A DNA stretch of 64,000 bases from Candidatus Rhodoferax randersensis. GTDB taxonomy: Bacteria > Pseudomonadota > Gammaproteobacteria > Burkholderiales > Burkholderiaceae_C. The notes beneath the pieces are model-generated. The model saw nothing but the letters and a program-made list of their open reading frames with translations. It was not told the DNA's origin and did not search any database. This document shows positions 48,860 through 57,952 of the stretch, one piece after another (positions within the stretch are counted from its first letter, which is position 1; every line of letters starts with the position of its first letter). Both the position numbers and the translations under genes were made by a program. The stretch is taken from contig JADKEH010000004.1 of NCBI GenBank assembly GCA_016718155.1, positions 62,001-126,000 of the forward strand, written 5' to 3'.

Positions 48860-50206
48860 CTACTCCTTGGGCCGCAAGTCGCGCACGCGCACCGCCTTGC
48901 CCTGAGAACGGGGAATTTCGCCAGGCAGCTTGACCGCCACCTGGCTGCTGATACCCACCAGCGACTTCACATGATGCGCCACATCGCGTCCGATTGCAGC
49001 AAAGGCTTCGGGCGCCACGCCGCTTTGGGCTTCCACTTCGATCAACACCTGGTCGAGCGTGCCCTCGCGCGTGACCACCAGTTGGTAGTGTGGCGCGATC
49101 ATGGGGCGCCCTACCAGCACCGCCTCGATCTGCGAGGGGTAGACGTTGACGCCGCGAATGATCAGCATGTCATCACTGCGGCCGGTGATGCGCAGAATGC
49201 GCAAGTGCGTGCGACCACACTCGCAGGGTGCGGTGGTGATCTTGGTGATGTCGCGCGTGCGGTAGCGCAGCATCGGCAGCGCTTCTTTGGTGAGGGTGGT
49301 GATCACCAGTTCGCCGGCATGGCCTTCGGGTACCGGCGCCTGGGTTTCTGGATCGAGCACCTCAAACAGGAAGTGGTCTTCCCACCCGTGCAGGCCGGAC
49401 TGGGCGGTGCACTCACACGCCACGCCAGGGCCCATGATCTCGGAAAGACCATAAACGTCCATGGCTTTGATGCCCAGACGCTCTTCGATCTCGCAGCGCA
49501 TGGCGCTGCTCCACGGTTCGGCGCCAAAAACACCGACTTCCAGCGCACTCTTGCGCAGGTCAACCCCCAACTGCTCTGCCACCTCGGCCATCGCCAATAC
49601 GTAAGACGGTGTAGCGCAAATCACCCGTGGCTTGAGGTCCATGATCAGGGCAATCTGGCGTTCGGTTCCTCCGCCAGAGACTGGCACCACGGCGGCGCCC
49701 AGTCGTTCGGCGCCATAGTGCGCACCCAGCCCCCCTGTGAACAGACCATAGCCATAGGCGTTGTGAATGACGTCATCGCAACGCGCGCCTGCTGCGTGCA
49801 GAGAGCGCGCCATCAGGTCCGCCCAGTTGTCAATATCTGCCTTGGTGTAACCCACGACCGTGGCCTTGCCCGTGGTACCCGACGATGCATGCAGACGCGC
49901 CAGACTGGTCACCGGGCGCGCAAACATGCCATACGGGTAGTGATCCCGAAGGTCAGTCTTGTAAGTAAAGGGCACACGACGCAGGTCATCGGGCGTGCGC
50001 ACCTCTTCTGGCACCACGCCGGCGGCCTCCATGCGCTGGCGGTGCAGCGGCACGTTGTCCCAAGCGTTGCGCAGAGTCTTGCGCAGCCGCTCAAACTGCA
50101 AGGCGGCCAGCGCCTCACGCGGCATGGTCTCGACCTTTGAGTCGAAATATTTGGCAGCATCGGTGTTCTGAATGACTCCGACTTCTGTCAGGGTGGTAGC
50201 GCCCAT
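48860..50206 (-). CDS. padJ: Phenylacetate-CoA ligase (PadJ/PaaK type)
   Basis: AMP-forming ligase (448 residues) that activates phenylacetate to phenylacetyl-CoA. The adenylate loop is LHASSGTTGKATVVGYT near 110, with YGLSEIMGPGVACEC near 250, the end block DMLIIRGVNVYPSQIE near 335 and an IPRSQGKAVRVRDLR tail. ATG at 50206 has AAGGAG nine bases before. It sits between padD and hcrC. Because of that context I use the anaerobic name; the aerobic PaaK is the same family and the two cannot be separated on motifs alone. Confidence 0.9.
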   Translation of the reverse strand: MGATTLTEVGVIQNTDAAKYFDSKVETMPREALAALQFERLRKTLRNAWDNVPLHRQRMEAAGVVPEEVRTPDDLRRVPFTYKTDLRDHYPYGMFARPVTSLARLHASSGTTGKATVVGYTKADIDNWADLMARSLHAAGARCDDVIHNAYGYGLFTGGLGAHYGAERLGAAVVPVSGGGTERQIALIMDLKPRVICATPSYVLAMAEVAEQLGVDLRKSALEVGVFGAEPWSSAMRCEIEERLGIKAMDVYGLSEIMGPGVACECTAQSGLHGWEDHFLFEVLDPETQAPVPEGHAGELVITTLTKEALPMLRYRTRDITKITTAPCECGRTHLRILRITGRSDDMLIIRGVNVYPSQIEAVLVGRPMIAPHYQLVVTREGTLDQVLIEVEAQSGVAPEAFAAIGRDVAHHVKSLVGISSQVAVKLPGEIPRSQGKAVRVRDLRPKE

Positions 50207-50240
50207 GGTGTCTCCTTAGGTAGCGCAAGCAAGGTTGGGA

Positions 50241-51122
50241 CTAGTTTGGCGATCTGACGCCGCGTACCGGGATCTTTGTCAGTGCAAAACCCTGGTTGAA
50301 ACTGGCGCGGGTGACCAGCGTGTATTTCATGGCCGCCCCGGCAAACGCCACACACGCGCCAGCAAAGGCCGCCAAGGTCAGTTGGGTGGCGCCATTGGTG
50401 AATCCCGCGCCCACGGCGAGCACCAGCACCGGCAGGATGCTGCCAAGAATCAGCAGACGGCGCCCGGCCACGTTCAGGGCGGCCCGCGCCCTGGGCGCCA
50501 GGCTCGCATCCACATTGCGGCGGTACAACATCCAGACCGCCAAGCGGGCCAGCACCAGCAGTGCGGCCAGCATCATCACCGCAGCACTGACCTGTTTGTG
50601 CCACAGCCCCAACAACAGGTAGACGCCACAGCCTTCCGTCAGACCGGTGACGAACACCAAAGGTATGACCAGTTTGGGACGCCACGCCGGGATACCCCGA
50701 GCGGCCGGCAGCATGCGACTTTGGCAGTAGAGGAAAGCAATCGCCAGGCCGACCATCAGCCACAGCCAGCCGCCAACGCCCAGCATCGCCAGCAGGCCTG
50801 AGGGGAACAGCAGCAGGGCCACAAAACCCTCACGCGACATCCATGAGGTGCGTGGGTTGAAGAACACGTGCAGGGCACGCAGCGGCCGACCGATCTCCAG
50901 CCAGACGCACAACAGGCCCACGCCGACCAGCGCCAGTCCGACAAACAGAAGCCAGACCAGCGGCCCGGTTCTGGCTGGGTCAGGTGCTGCCAACAGGGTG
51001 CTGGTAATCAGCAAACCGGTGCCGGCGCCACCGCCAATGAAGTTGCCTGCGGCGCGCCAGTCCCAACTGGTCTGCTGCCAGGGATTGGGGCCAAACCCAC
51101 CTGCGCCTGAGTTTGAGCTCAT
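50241..51122 (-). CDS. padD: Phenylacetyl-CoA:acceptor oxidoreductase, membrane subunit
   Basis: A 293-residue integral membrane protein of the NrfD/DmsC type with eight or so hydrophobic helices. It anchors PadBC and passes electrons to the quinone pool. The N-terminal segment WQQTSWDWRAAGNFIGGGAG is typical of PadD and related anchors. ATG overlaps the padC stop. The C-terminus (NQGFALTKIPVRGV) is followed by a 34-base gap with the ligase ribosome site. Confidence 0.85.
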   Translation of the reverse strand: MSSNSGAGGFGPNPWQQTSWDWRAAGNFIGGGAGTGLLITSTLLAAPDPARTGPLVWLLFVGLALVGVGLLCVWLEIGRPLRALHVFFNPRTSWMSREGFVALLLFPSGLLAMLGVGGWLWLMVGLAIAFLYCQSRMLPAARGIPAWRPKLVIPLVFVTGLTEGCGVYLLLGLWHKQVSAAVMMLAALLVLARLAVWMLYRRNVDASLAPRARAALNVAGRRLLILGSILPVLVLAVGAGFTNGATQLTLAAFAGACVAFAGAAMKYTLVTRASFNQGFALTKIPVRGVRSPN

Positions 51123-51769
51123 GTGTCCGCCTTGTCCCAGAGATAGTGAAAGCCAGGCCCGGTGCCCAGCTCTTCGTGCATGCGAAAACTCTGGTTCTTT
51201 GCCAGCAACTGTGAAACGTTGCTCTGCGGGTTGTCCAGATCACCAAAGGCCAGCGCATCGGCAATACAGGCGTTGACGCAGGCCGGCGTGGCCGCTGGGT
51301 CCACGCCCGGCGTCAGACCTTGCGCCAACCCGGCATCAATGCGGTCCACGCAAAACGTGCACTTGGTGGCCACCGACAGGCGCTTGGGGTCGTGCCGCTT
51401 GGTCTCGTTCTCGGTCGGCTCGCCATAGGCAAAGCTGGCCTTGTCGGTCTTGTAGCGCGCCTGATAGGGGCAGGCCACGGCGCAGTAGGAGCAGCCGATG
51501 CACAGGTCATAGTCGATGGTGACAATGCCGTCCGCGCGCTTCTTGGTGGCAGTGGACGGGCAGACCTCCATGCAGGGCGGGTCTTCGCAGTGCTGACAAC
51601 CCACCGGCACAAACACGCGCTTGACGTTGGGAAACTCGCCAAACTCCATGTCGATGACACGTCGCCACTGCACCTCGGGCGGCGTGGCGTTGGTGTGTTT
51701 GCAGGCAGCAGTGCAGGTCTGGCAGCCCACACAACGCCGTAGATCGGCGGTCATGGCCCAGCGTGTCAT
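51119..51769 (-). CDS. padC: Phenylacetyl-CoA:acceptor oxidoreductase, four-cluster ferredoxin subunit
   Basis: A 216-residue DmsB-type electron-transfer subunit with four cysteine groups for [4Fe-4S] clusters: CVGCQTCTAAC (13-23), CQHCEDPPCMEVC near 60, CIGCSYCAVAC near 90 and CTFC with a later CVNAC. It connects the Mo subunit PadB to the membrane subunit PadD. Start and stop both overlap neighbours (ATGA), so padBCD are translationally coupled. Confidence 0.92.
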   Translation of the reverse strand: MTRWAMTADLRRCVGCQTCTAACKHTNATPPEVQWRRVIDMEFGEFPNVKRVFVPVGCQHCEDPPCMEVCPSTATKKRADGIVTIDYDLCIGCSYCAVACPYQARYKTDKASFAYGEPTENETKRHDPKRLSVATKCTFCVDRIDAGLAQGLTPGVDPAATPACVNACIADALAFGDLDNPQSNVSQLLAKNQSFRMHEELGTGPGFHYLWDKADT

Positions 51770-54540
51770 GCGTGTGCCCTCGCTCTGCTTTGGGCCTGGA
51801 TGGCAGTCCGACCCTTGAACAGGCTGACCCGCACGATATCGGCGCCAGAGCCGGTGGAATCGGTGAGCGCCATCGACATGGGAGTGAGTGCGTTCATGCT
51901 GGGCATATCCTGGTCCTTGGCGAAAGGCGTGACCCAGTGGTCAAACTGGCCGATCAGCAACAAGGTGTCGGGGCGTATGCCCTGGCGCAACACCGCTTTG
52001 CCGTAGACGCTGCGAATTGGGGTCGAAATGGTCACATCGTCACCGTCCTCAATGCCAAGCTCGCGCGCCTTGCCGGTGTTGAGAATGACGCCACGGTGCC
52101 CGGCGATGTTGCTGGCTACTTCCTTGATCATCTGCATGCCCACATTGCCGCCCCAGGCGTACTGCATGCTGCGCGCGGTGAGCATCCAGAACGGGAAGTC
52201 GGAAGTTTTGCCGCCCTTCGGCTCAATCGCCTTGGACAGCTCGGCAGTCCACAACTCGCTGAAATCCTTGGCCACCGGCAATGCCTGGTACTCATGCAAT
52301 TGCTCGTCCCACCAGTGCATGTCGTGCTCGTGCAGGCGCCGGCCCAGCTCGGCGCCGACACGCTGCAAGCGCTCCTGATAGGGCAACTCGAAACGCAGGT
52401 TTTGTTTCGCCAGGGTCGGGTACAGGTACCAGTCGGACTGGGCAAACGCCTTGGTGGCCAGACCATGCTCCTTCCACCAATCCAGGCCGTGCACCTCGGC
52501 ACCCTCGGTCAGTTCGGCGCTGGCGGAGCGGCCGATCGCATCCCAGATCTGCTCGCGCGTGTGGGCCACGTCTTTCGCAAGTGAGAAGTCGCCGAACTCG
52601 GTCTTGAGCGGCATGCCCGCCGCACCCTTGTTGATGGCGGCGTTGTACTTCTCCAGCAGTCCGGTACGGCGCGCCAGTTCGGTGGCGATCTCGGTGAAAT
52701 CGCGGGCCTGGCCGCGAGCCTCGATCACTGGCTGGCGCAGTGCAAAGCCCTGCTGGGTCCAGAATTGCTCGATGAACTTGGTGCCACCAACACGAATCAG
52801 CTGCAGGCTCTCCAGATCGGTGGCATCGGGCAACAAGACGTCGGCAAAGTGATTGGTCTCGTCGCGGGTGTAAGCAAAGGCCACCACGAACGGGAAGCGC
52901 GTCATTTTGTCGGTGATGCCGTCGGTGTCCCAGAAGGAAATCGCCGGGTTGGTGCGGTAGACAAACCACACGTCAGGCAGCGTCACGCGTGGCAGGCCCT
53001 TGGGCGTTTCATCCAGGAACATCCACGAGAAGTGGGTTGGCCCCAGCGCCTGGCTCCAGGGACCGTCGGTGGCCAGGGGCACCATCGAGCGGTAGGCGTT
53101 GCGAATGTTCGGGCTGGGCGACCAATGCGCCTTGTCGGTCGGATTGAGGTGGCTCCACATAAAGCCGTCCGGACCCGGCTTGACGCTCTCATGCCGTTGC
53201 GACATCGGCCGGTGCAGGCGCACCGTGGTGCCCAAAGTGCCGCCCGGCACTTCCAGCCCGCCCACCAGCGCCGCCATCATGGTGCGCGCCCAGACGCACT
53301 CGTAGGCACCCCAGCCGTTGGTAACGGTCTTGCCCAGGCTGATCGCCACGGGTCGGAACGGCAGCACCTTGCCATCAATCTCGACGGTTTGCCCGACGCA
53401 GGCGTGGTCCAGAAACTCGTTGGCGATGCGGCGCATGGTGGCGGCCGGCACATCGCATAACTTTTCGGCCCACTCCGGCGAGAAGGTGGCCATATGCGCC
53501 ACCAGCTTGCTGAACGAAGTTTGCCCACGCAGTGGACCGCTGCCCAGCACGTCGCCGTCGGGGCCGTGCTCAACCGCCTCGGCCACAAATTCGCCTTCCA
53601 GCGATTCCTCAATGCCGGGCGTATCAAACGGCACAGCGCGTTGGCTGAGCTTGTCAAACACCAGCGGCTTGCCGCTGGCGGCATCGCGCAGGTAGTAACC
53701 GCCCGCGCCCACCAAGTAAGGCGACGCGGTGCTACGCGCCAGGAAGGCCACGTCCAGTCGCTCGCGCGGCACTTCGTGCAGCAGCACGTGCATCAACGCA
53801 AACAGGAACGCGGGGTCGGTCTTGGGTTTGATCGGCACCCATTCGGCCGAGCACGCGCCGGTGATGGACAAATGGGGTTCCACCTGCACCCGCTTCATGC
53901 CGCGCACGCGCGCCTTGGAGTGACGCGCCACACCGACCACGCCGCCCGAGGCTTCCACATTGGCGCCGCAGGAAATCAGGTAATTGGTCATGGGCGTGTC
54001 GGGCGAGACGGTAAAACCGCGATGCCAGAACTCGCCATACAGGTGCTCGGAGTGGTAACACTTGACACCCTGACCGGAGCCAAAGCCAAAGTCGACCGAG
54101 CCCCAGGCCGACAGAAACGCCGGCATGGTGCCCATGTAGGACTGGGGGGTGCCGCCGCCGCCCAGGCTCATGGCCACGCGTGGGTAGCCGGAAGCGTCCG
54201 TCATGCCCTCAGAGCGCACGCGCTCCAGCCGTTCGGTGATCAGATCGAACGCCTCGTCCCACGAGATCGGCACAAACTGCGGATCTTCCTTGCGCCCTTT
54301 TTTCGGGTTGCTGCGCTTCATGGGTGTCAGCACCCGGTTTGGGTTGTAGGTCTTTTGCACCAGACCAAAAGCCTTGACGCAGACCTTGCCATTGCCGGGG
54401 TGCACCTCGGCAGCACAGAAGTTGGGCTCGACCTCGGTGGCCACGCCCTGCTCGACCTTGACCGTCAACAGGTCGGGGCCTGCCACGCACTGGTAGCAGT
54501 AGGTGGCAACCTTGCGCACATCCGTGGCGTCTTGTTTCAT
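51766..54540 (-). CDS. padB: Phenylacetyl-CoA:acceptor oxidoreductase, molybdopterin catalytic subunit
   Basis: The 924-residue catalytic subunit, DMSO-reductase family. In Thauera and Aromatoleum the PadBCD complex oxidises phenylacetyl-CoA to phenylglyoxylate, releasing CoA. Cysteines at 15, 18, 42 and 54 can bind the N-terminal cluster; the third is 24 residues after the second, unlike the usual short spacing. Further blocks: GGGGTPQSYMGTMPAFLSAW near 132 and SCGANVEASGGVVGVARHSK near 192. No twin-arginine signal is seen, so the subunit stays in the cytoplasm. ATG at 54540 with AAGGA seven bases before. The thioesterase gene is 25 bases upstream. Confidence 0.9.
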   Translation of the reverse strand: MKQDATDVRKVATYCYQCVAGPDLLTVKVEQGVATEVEPNFCAAEVHPGNGKVCVKAFGLVQKTYNPNRVLTPMKRSNPKKGRKEDPQFVPISWDEAFDLITERLERVRSEGMTDASGYPRVAMSLGGGGTPQSYMGTMPAFLSAWGSVDFGFGSGQGVKCYHSEHLYGEFWHRGFTVSPDTPMTNYLISCGANVEASGGVVGVARHSKARVRGMKRVQVEPHLSITGACSAEWVPIKPKTDPAFLFALMHVLLHEVPRERLDVAFLARSTASPYLVGAGGYYLRDAASGKPLVFDKLSQRAVPFDTPGIEESLEGEFVAEAVEHGPDGDVLGSGPLRGQTSFSKLVAHMATFSPEWAEKLCDVPAATMRRIANEFLDHACVGQTVEIDGKVLPFRPVAISLGKTVTNGWGAYECVWARTMMAALVGGLEVPGGTLGTTVRLHRPMSQRHESVKPGPDGFMWSHLNPTDKAHWSPSPNIRNAYRSMVPLATDGPWSQALGPTHFSWMFLDETPKGLPRVTLPDVWFVYRTNPAISFWDTDGITDKMTRFPFVVAFAYTRDETNHFADVLLPDATDLESLQLIRVGGTKFIEQFWTQQGFALRQPVIEARGQARDFTEIATELARRTGLLEKYNAAINKGAAGMPLKTEFGDFSLAKDVAHTREQIWDAIGRSASAELTEGAEVHGLDWWKEHGLATKAFAQSDWYLYPTLAKQNLRFELPYQERLQRVGAELGRRLHEHDMHWWDEQLHEYQALPVAKDFSELWTAELSKAIEPKGGKTSDFPFWMLTARSMQYAWGGNVGMQMIKEVASNIAGHRGVILNTGKARELGIEDGDDVTISTPIRSVYGKAVLRQGIRPDTLLLIGQFDHWVTPFAKDQDMPSMNALTPMSMALTDSTGSGADIVRVSLFKGRTAIQAQSRARAHA

Positions 54541-54565
54541 GGCAATCCTTGCGGGATCAGACGAG

Positions 54566-54973
54566 TTAAAGCGAAGCAGCCTTCTGACCCTTCACGGCCA
54601 AACGTTGTGCGGTCTTGGCCACATCGACAATGAAGCGTGAATGCCTGCCGCGGCAGATTGGCTCCACGCTGTCGCGAGCTTGCACCTCAAGGGTCACCGC
54701 GCGCCCGCTCAACTCGGCTACCGTGACGGTGATTTCGACCGACATACCCAGCAGGGTCGCGGCGATGTGGTCGAGTTCGACCCGCGTGCCCACCGAGTCC
54801 TCGCCCTCGTCAAGGTGCGCCAACAGGAGGTCGCGACAGGCCATCTCGATGTCATACAGCAGCTTGGGGGTGGCATACACGCGCGCTTCTTCACCCATGA
54901 AGCTGATCGTGCGATCACGATCCACCGTCAATTGCGTTGTCAAAGTGATGCCGGGTTGCAGAGATGGTTTCAT
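54566..54973 (-). CDS. Hotdog-fold acyl-CoA thioesterase, FlK-like
   Basis: A 135-residue single hotdog domain resembling the fluoroacetyl-CoA thioesterase group. A short helix region carries Glu and Thr candidates (EEARVYATPKLLYDIEMACR), followed by VGTRVELDHIAATLLG with the candidate catalytic His near residue 69, and strands ending HSRFIVDVAK. ATG has GGAG nine bases before it. First gene of the padBCD array, 25 bases before padB. Since PadBCD turnover yields phenylglyoxylate by way of a CoA ester, a thioesterase that finishes or polices this step is a reasonable guess, not shown. Confidence 0.72.
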   Translation of the reverse strand: MKPSLQPGITLTTQLTVDRDRTISFMGEEARVYATPKLLYDIEMACRDLLLAHLDEGEDSVGTRVELDHIAATLLGMSVEITVTVAELSGRAVTLEVQARDSVEPICRGRHSRFIVDVAKTAQRLAVKGQKAASL

Positions 54974-55065
54974 GAATGGTCTCCGTTGAAGTAGGATGTC
55001 ACCACGTCACCGGCCCGGTTTGATAACCCGGTCCGACCTGACGTGAATTCTTGTTTTGTGTATTC

Positions 55066-55081
55066 TTGCATCTGCATGCAA
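55066..55081. promoter_or_regulatory. Palindrome TTGCATCTGCATGCAA, candidate regulator site
   Basis: Six-base arms TTGCAT/ATGCAA around CTGC, midway between the divergent thioesterase and GNAT genes. The TGCAT half-sites recall operators of Rrf2-family proteins such as NsrR, and an Rrf2 gene lies at 55671. It overlaps the expected minus-strand promoter. Confidence 0.4.
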
Positions 55082-55088
55082 TAATTAG

Positions 55089-55102
55089 TTGAGATACATC
55101 AA
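55089..55102. promoter_or_regulatory. FNR/Anr-like box TTGAGATACATCAA
   Basis: Differs from TTGAT-N4-ATCAA at one position. It ends two bases before the GNAT ATG, so it is badly placed for that gene. For the minus strand it lies about 31 bases from a weak -10 element (GAATAC near 55063), the geometry of an oxygen-repressed class II promoter for the thioesterase-pad array. Confidence 0.4.
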
Positions 55103-55104
55103 AG

Positions 55105-55641
55105 ATGAGCAAAATCGCACGCACAGGGCCCGACTCCAAGCGCCCCAAGAAGAAGCCCGGCGCGCCGGATTCGAGGGCGGCCACCGGGGCAGAGGGTGCG
55201 GGTATCGACATCCGGCCGGTGCGACACGGCGATCTTGATGCGGTGATTGAAATTGACGCCATGGTCACGGGCATTGAGAAGCGGGACTACTGGAAATCTC
55301 TGTACCAGCGCTATGCTGACGCCGTGGCGACCGGGCAGCATTTCCTGGTCGCCACGGCGGACCAGCACGTGATTGGTTTTGTGATTGGCGAGGTGCGCGA
55401 CTGGGAGTTCGGCTCACCGCCCTGTGGTTGGGTATTTGCCATCGACGTGCGTCCGGACGCCCGGCTGGGTGGTACCGCCACCAAACTGCTGCAAGCGATC
55501 TGCGCCGGCTTCCAACGCGCAGGCGTCAGCAAGGTGCGCACCATGCTGTCGCGCGACAACACGCTGATCCTGTCCTTCTTCCGTAGCCAAGGCATGATGA
55601 TTGGCCCCTTCATACCGCTGGAAATGGACCTGGAGTCCTGA
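55105..55641 (+). CDS. GNAT-family N-acetyltransferase
   Basis: A 178-residue acetyltransferase. A basic N-terminal tail (about 30 residues) precedes the GNAT fold, with DIRPVRHGDLDAVIEIDAMV at its start and the acetyl-CoA region IDVRPDARLGGTATKLLQAI near 110. It resembles both halves of the tandem protein at 38835. It is transcribed with the Rrf2 gene 29 bases later and divergent from the pad array. No good ribosome site precedes the ATG. Substrate unknown. Confidence 0.8.
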   Translation: MSKIARTGPDSKRPKKKPGAPDSRAATGAEGAGIDIRPVRHGDLDAVIEIDAMVTGIEKRDYWKSLYQRYADAVATGQHFLVATADQHVIGFVIGEVRDWEFGSPPCGWVFAIDVRPDARLGGTATKLLQAICAGFQRAGVSKVRTMLSRDNTLILSFFRSQGMMIGPFIPLEMDLES

Positions 55642-55670
55642 TCCCCCGCGACGACATCCACTGACCCACC

Positions 55671-56114
55671 ATGAAGCTACAACAGAACACGCGACTGGCG
55701 CTGTACAGCCTGCTCGAATTTGCGGCCGACCCCGAACGCCAGATTCCGGCCGCCGAAATCGCGCAGAAATACGAAGTGTCCTCGCACCATCTGGCCAAAG
55801 TGCTGGCGGAGTTGTCGCGGGTCGGCATGGTGCAATCCGTGCGAGGTGTGGGCGGGGGCTACCGCTTTGTCGGCAATGCGCGCCGACTCACGCTGATGGA
55901 TGTGATCTCGCGCTTTGAGGATGTGCTGCCAGCCGAGAGCGTGCACAGCGAAAAAACCCCAGTCGGCCAGGCCCTGGCGTCCGTCCTGTCCGAGATTGAC
56001 GAGATCGCCAAGGCCTCGATGAGCTCCATCACATTGGCGACCATGCTGCGCATCATCGAGCGGCAGCAAACCTCGACGGAACAAGCCGAGCCCACCCAAG
56101 GCAAGGTCAGATAA
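55671..56114 (+). CDS. Rrf2-family transcriptional regulator without cysteines
   Basis: A 147-residue regulator. The N-terminal winged helix is typical of Rrf2 (ALYSLLEFAADPE, SSHHLAKVLAELSRVGMVQS, GVGGGYRF). The family's usual three cysteines that hold an Fe-S cluster (as in IscR or NsrR) are absent; the whole chain has none, so it must sense something else or bind DNA constitutively. Its position between the divergent pad array and the benzoate-CoA ligase, next to a TGCAT palindrome, makes it the best local candidate for control of these genes. Confidence 0.85.
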   Translation: MKLQQNTRLALYSLLEFAADPERQIPAAEIAQKYEVSSHHLAKVLAELSRVGMVQSVRGVGGGYRFVGNARRLTLMDVISRFEDVLPAESVHSEKTPVGQALASVLSEIDEIAKASMSSITLATMLRIIERQQTSTEQAEPTQGKVR

Positions 56115-56129
56115 GCCATGGCGTGACCA

Positions 56130-57731
<1,602 letters not shown>

Positions 57732-57745
57732 GCTGCACTCCTGAT

Positions 57746-57880
57746 ACTTTGCGGGACAGACCTTCAGCTCTGTCCTCAACTGATTGTCGGATGTCGGCTG
57801 TTCACCTTGCGGGACAGACCTTCAGCTCTGTCCTCAACTGATTGTCGATGTCGGCTGTTCACTTTGCGGGACACACCTTC
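57746..57880. repeat. Tandem repeat, about 58-bp unit, 2.3 copies
   Basis: Units begin with ACTTTGCGGGACAGACC at 57746, ACCTTGCGGGACAGACC at 57804 and ACTTTGCGGGACACACC at 57861; the second is one base shorter between units. Each full unit contains GGACAGA ... TCTGTCC, a 7-bp inverted repeat. A single related copy lies at 15221-15259. Confidence 0.85.
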
Positions 57881-57945
57881 AGGAGCGACGCGACAATCCA
57901 AGCAGCCGCGAGCCGTGGATTGCTTCACTGCGTTCGCAATGACGG
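57881..57945. repeat. REP-like element of the CGTCATTGCGA ... GCAATCC class
   Basis: AGGAGCGACGCGACAATCCA at its left end and TGGATTGCTTCACTGCGTTC at its right end, followed by GCAATGACG, form the imperfect inverted repeat seen as a widespread intergenic element in many bacteria. It sits between the tandem repeat and the TRAP permease stop codon. Confidence 0.65.
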
Positions 57946-57952
57946 TGTCCGT

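Noticed and set aside
57746..57945. Tandem units considered as a CRISPR array
   Set aside because: Only two and a part units, directly abutting without unique spacers, and no cas genes.
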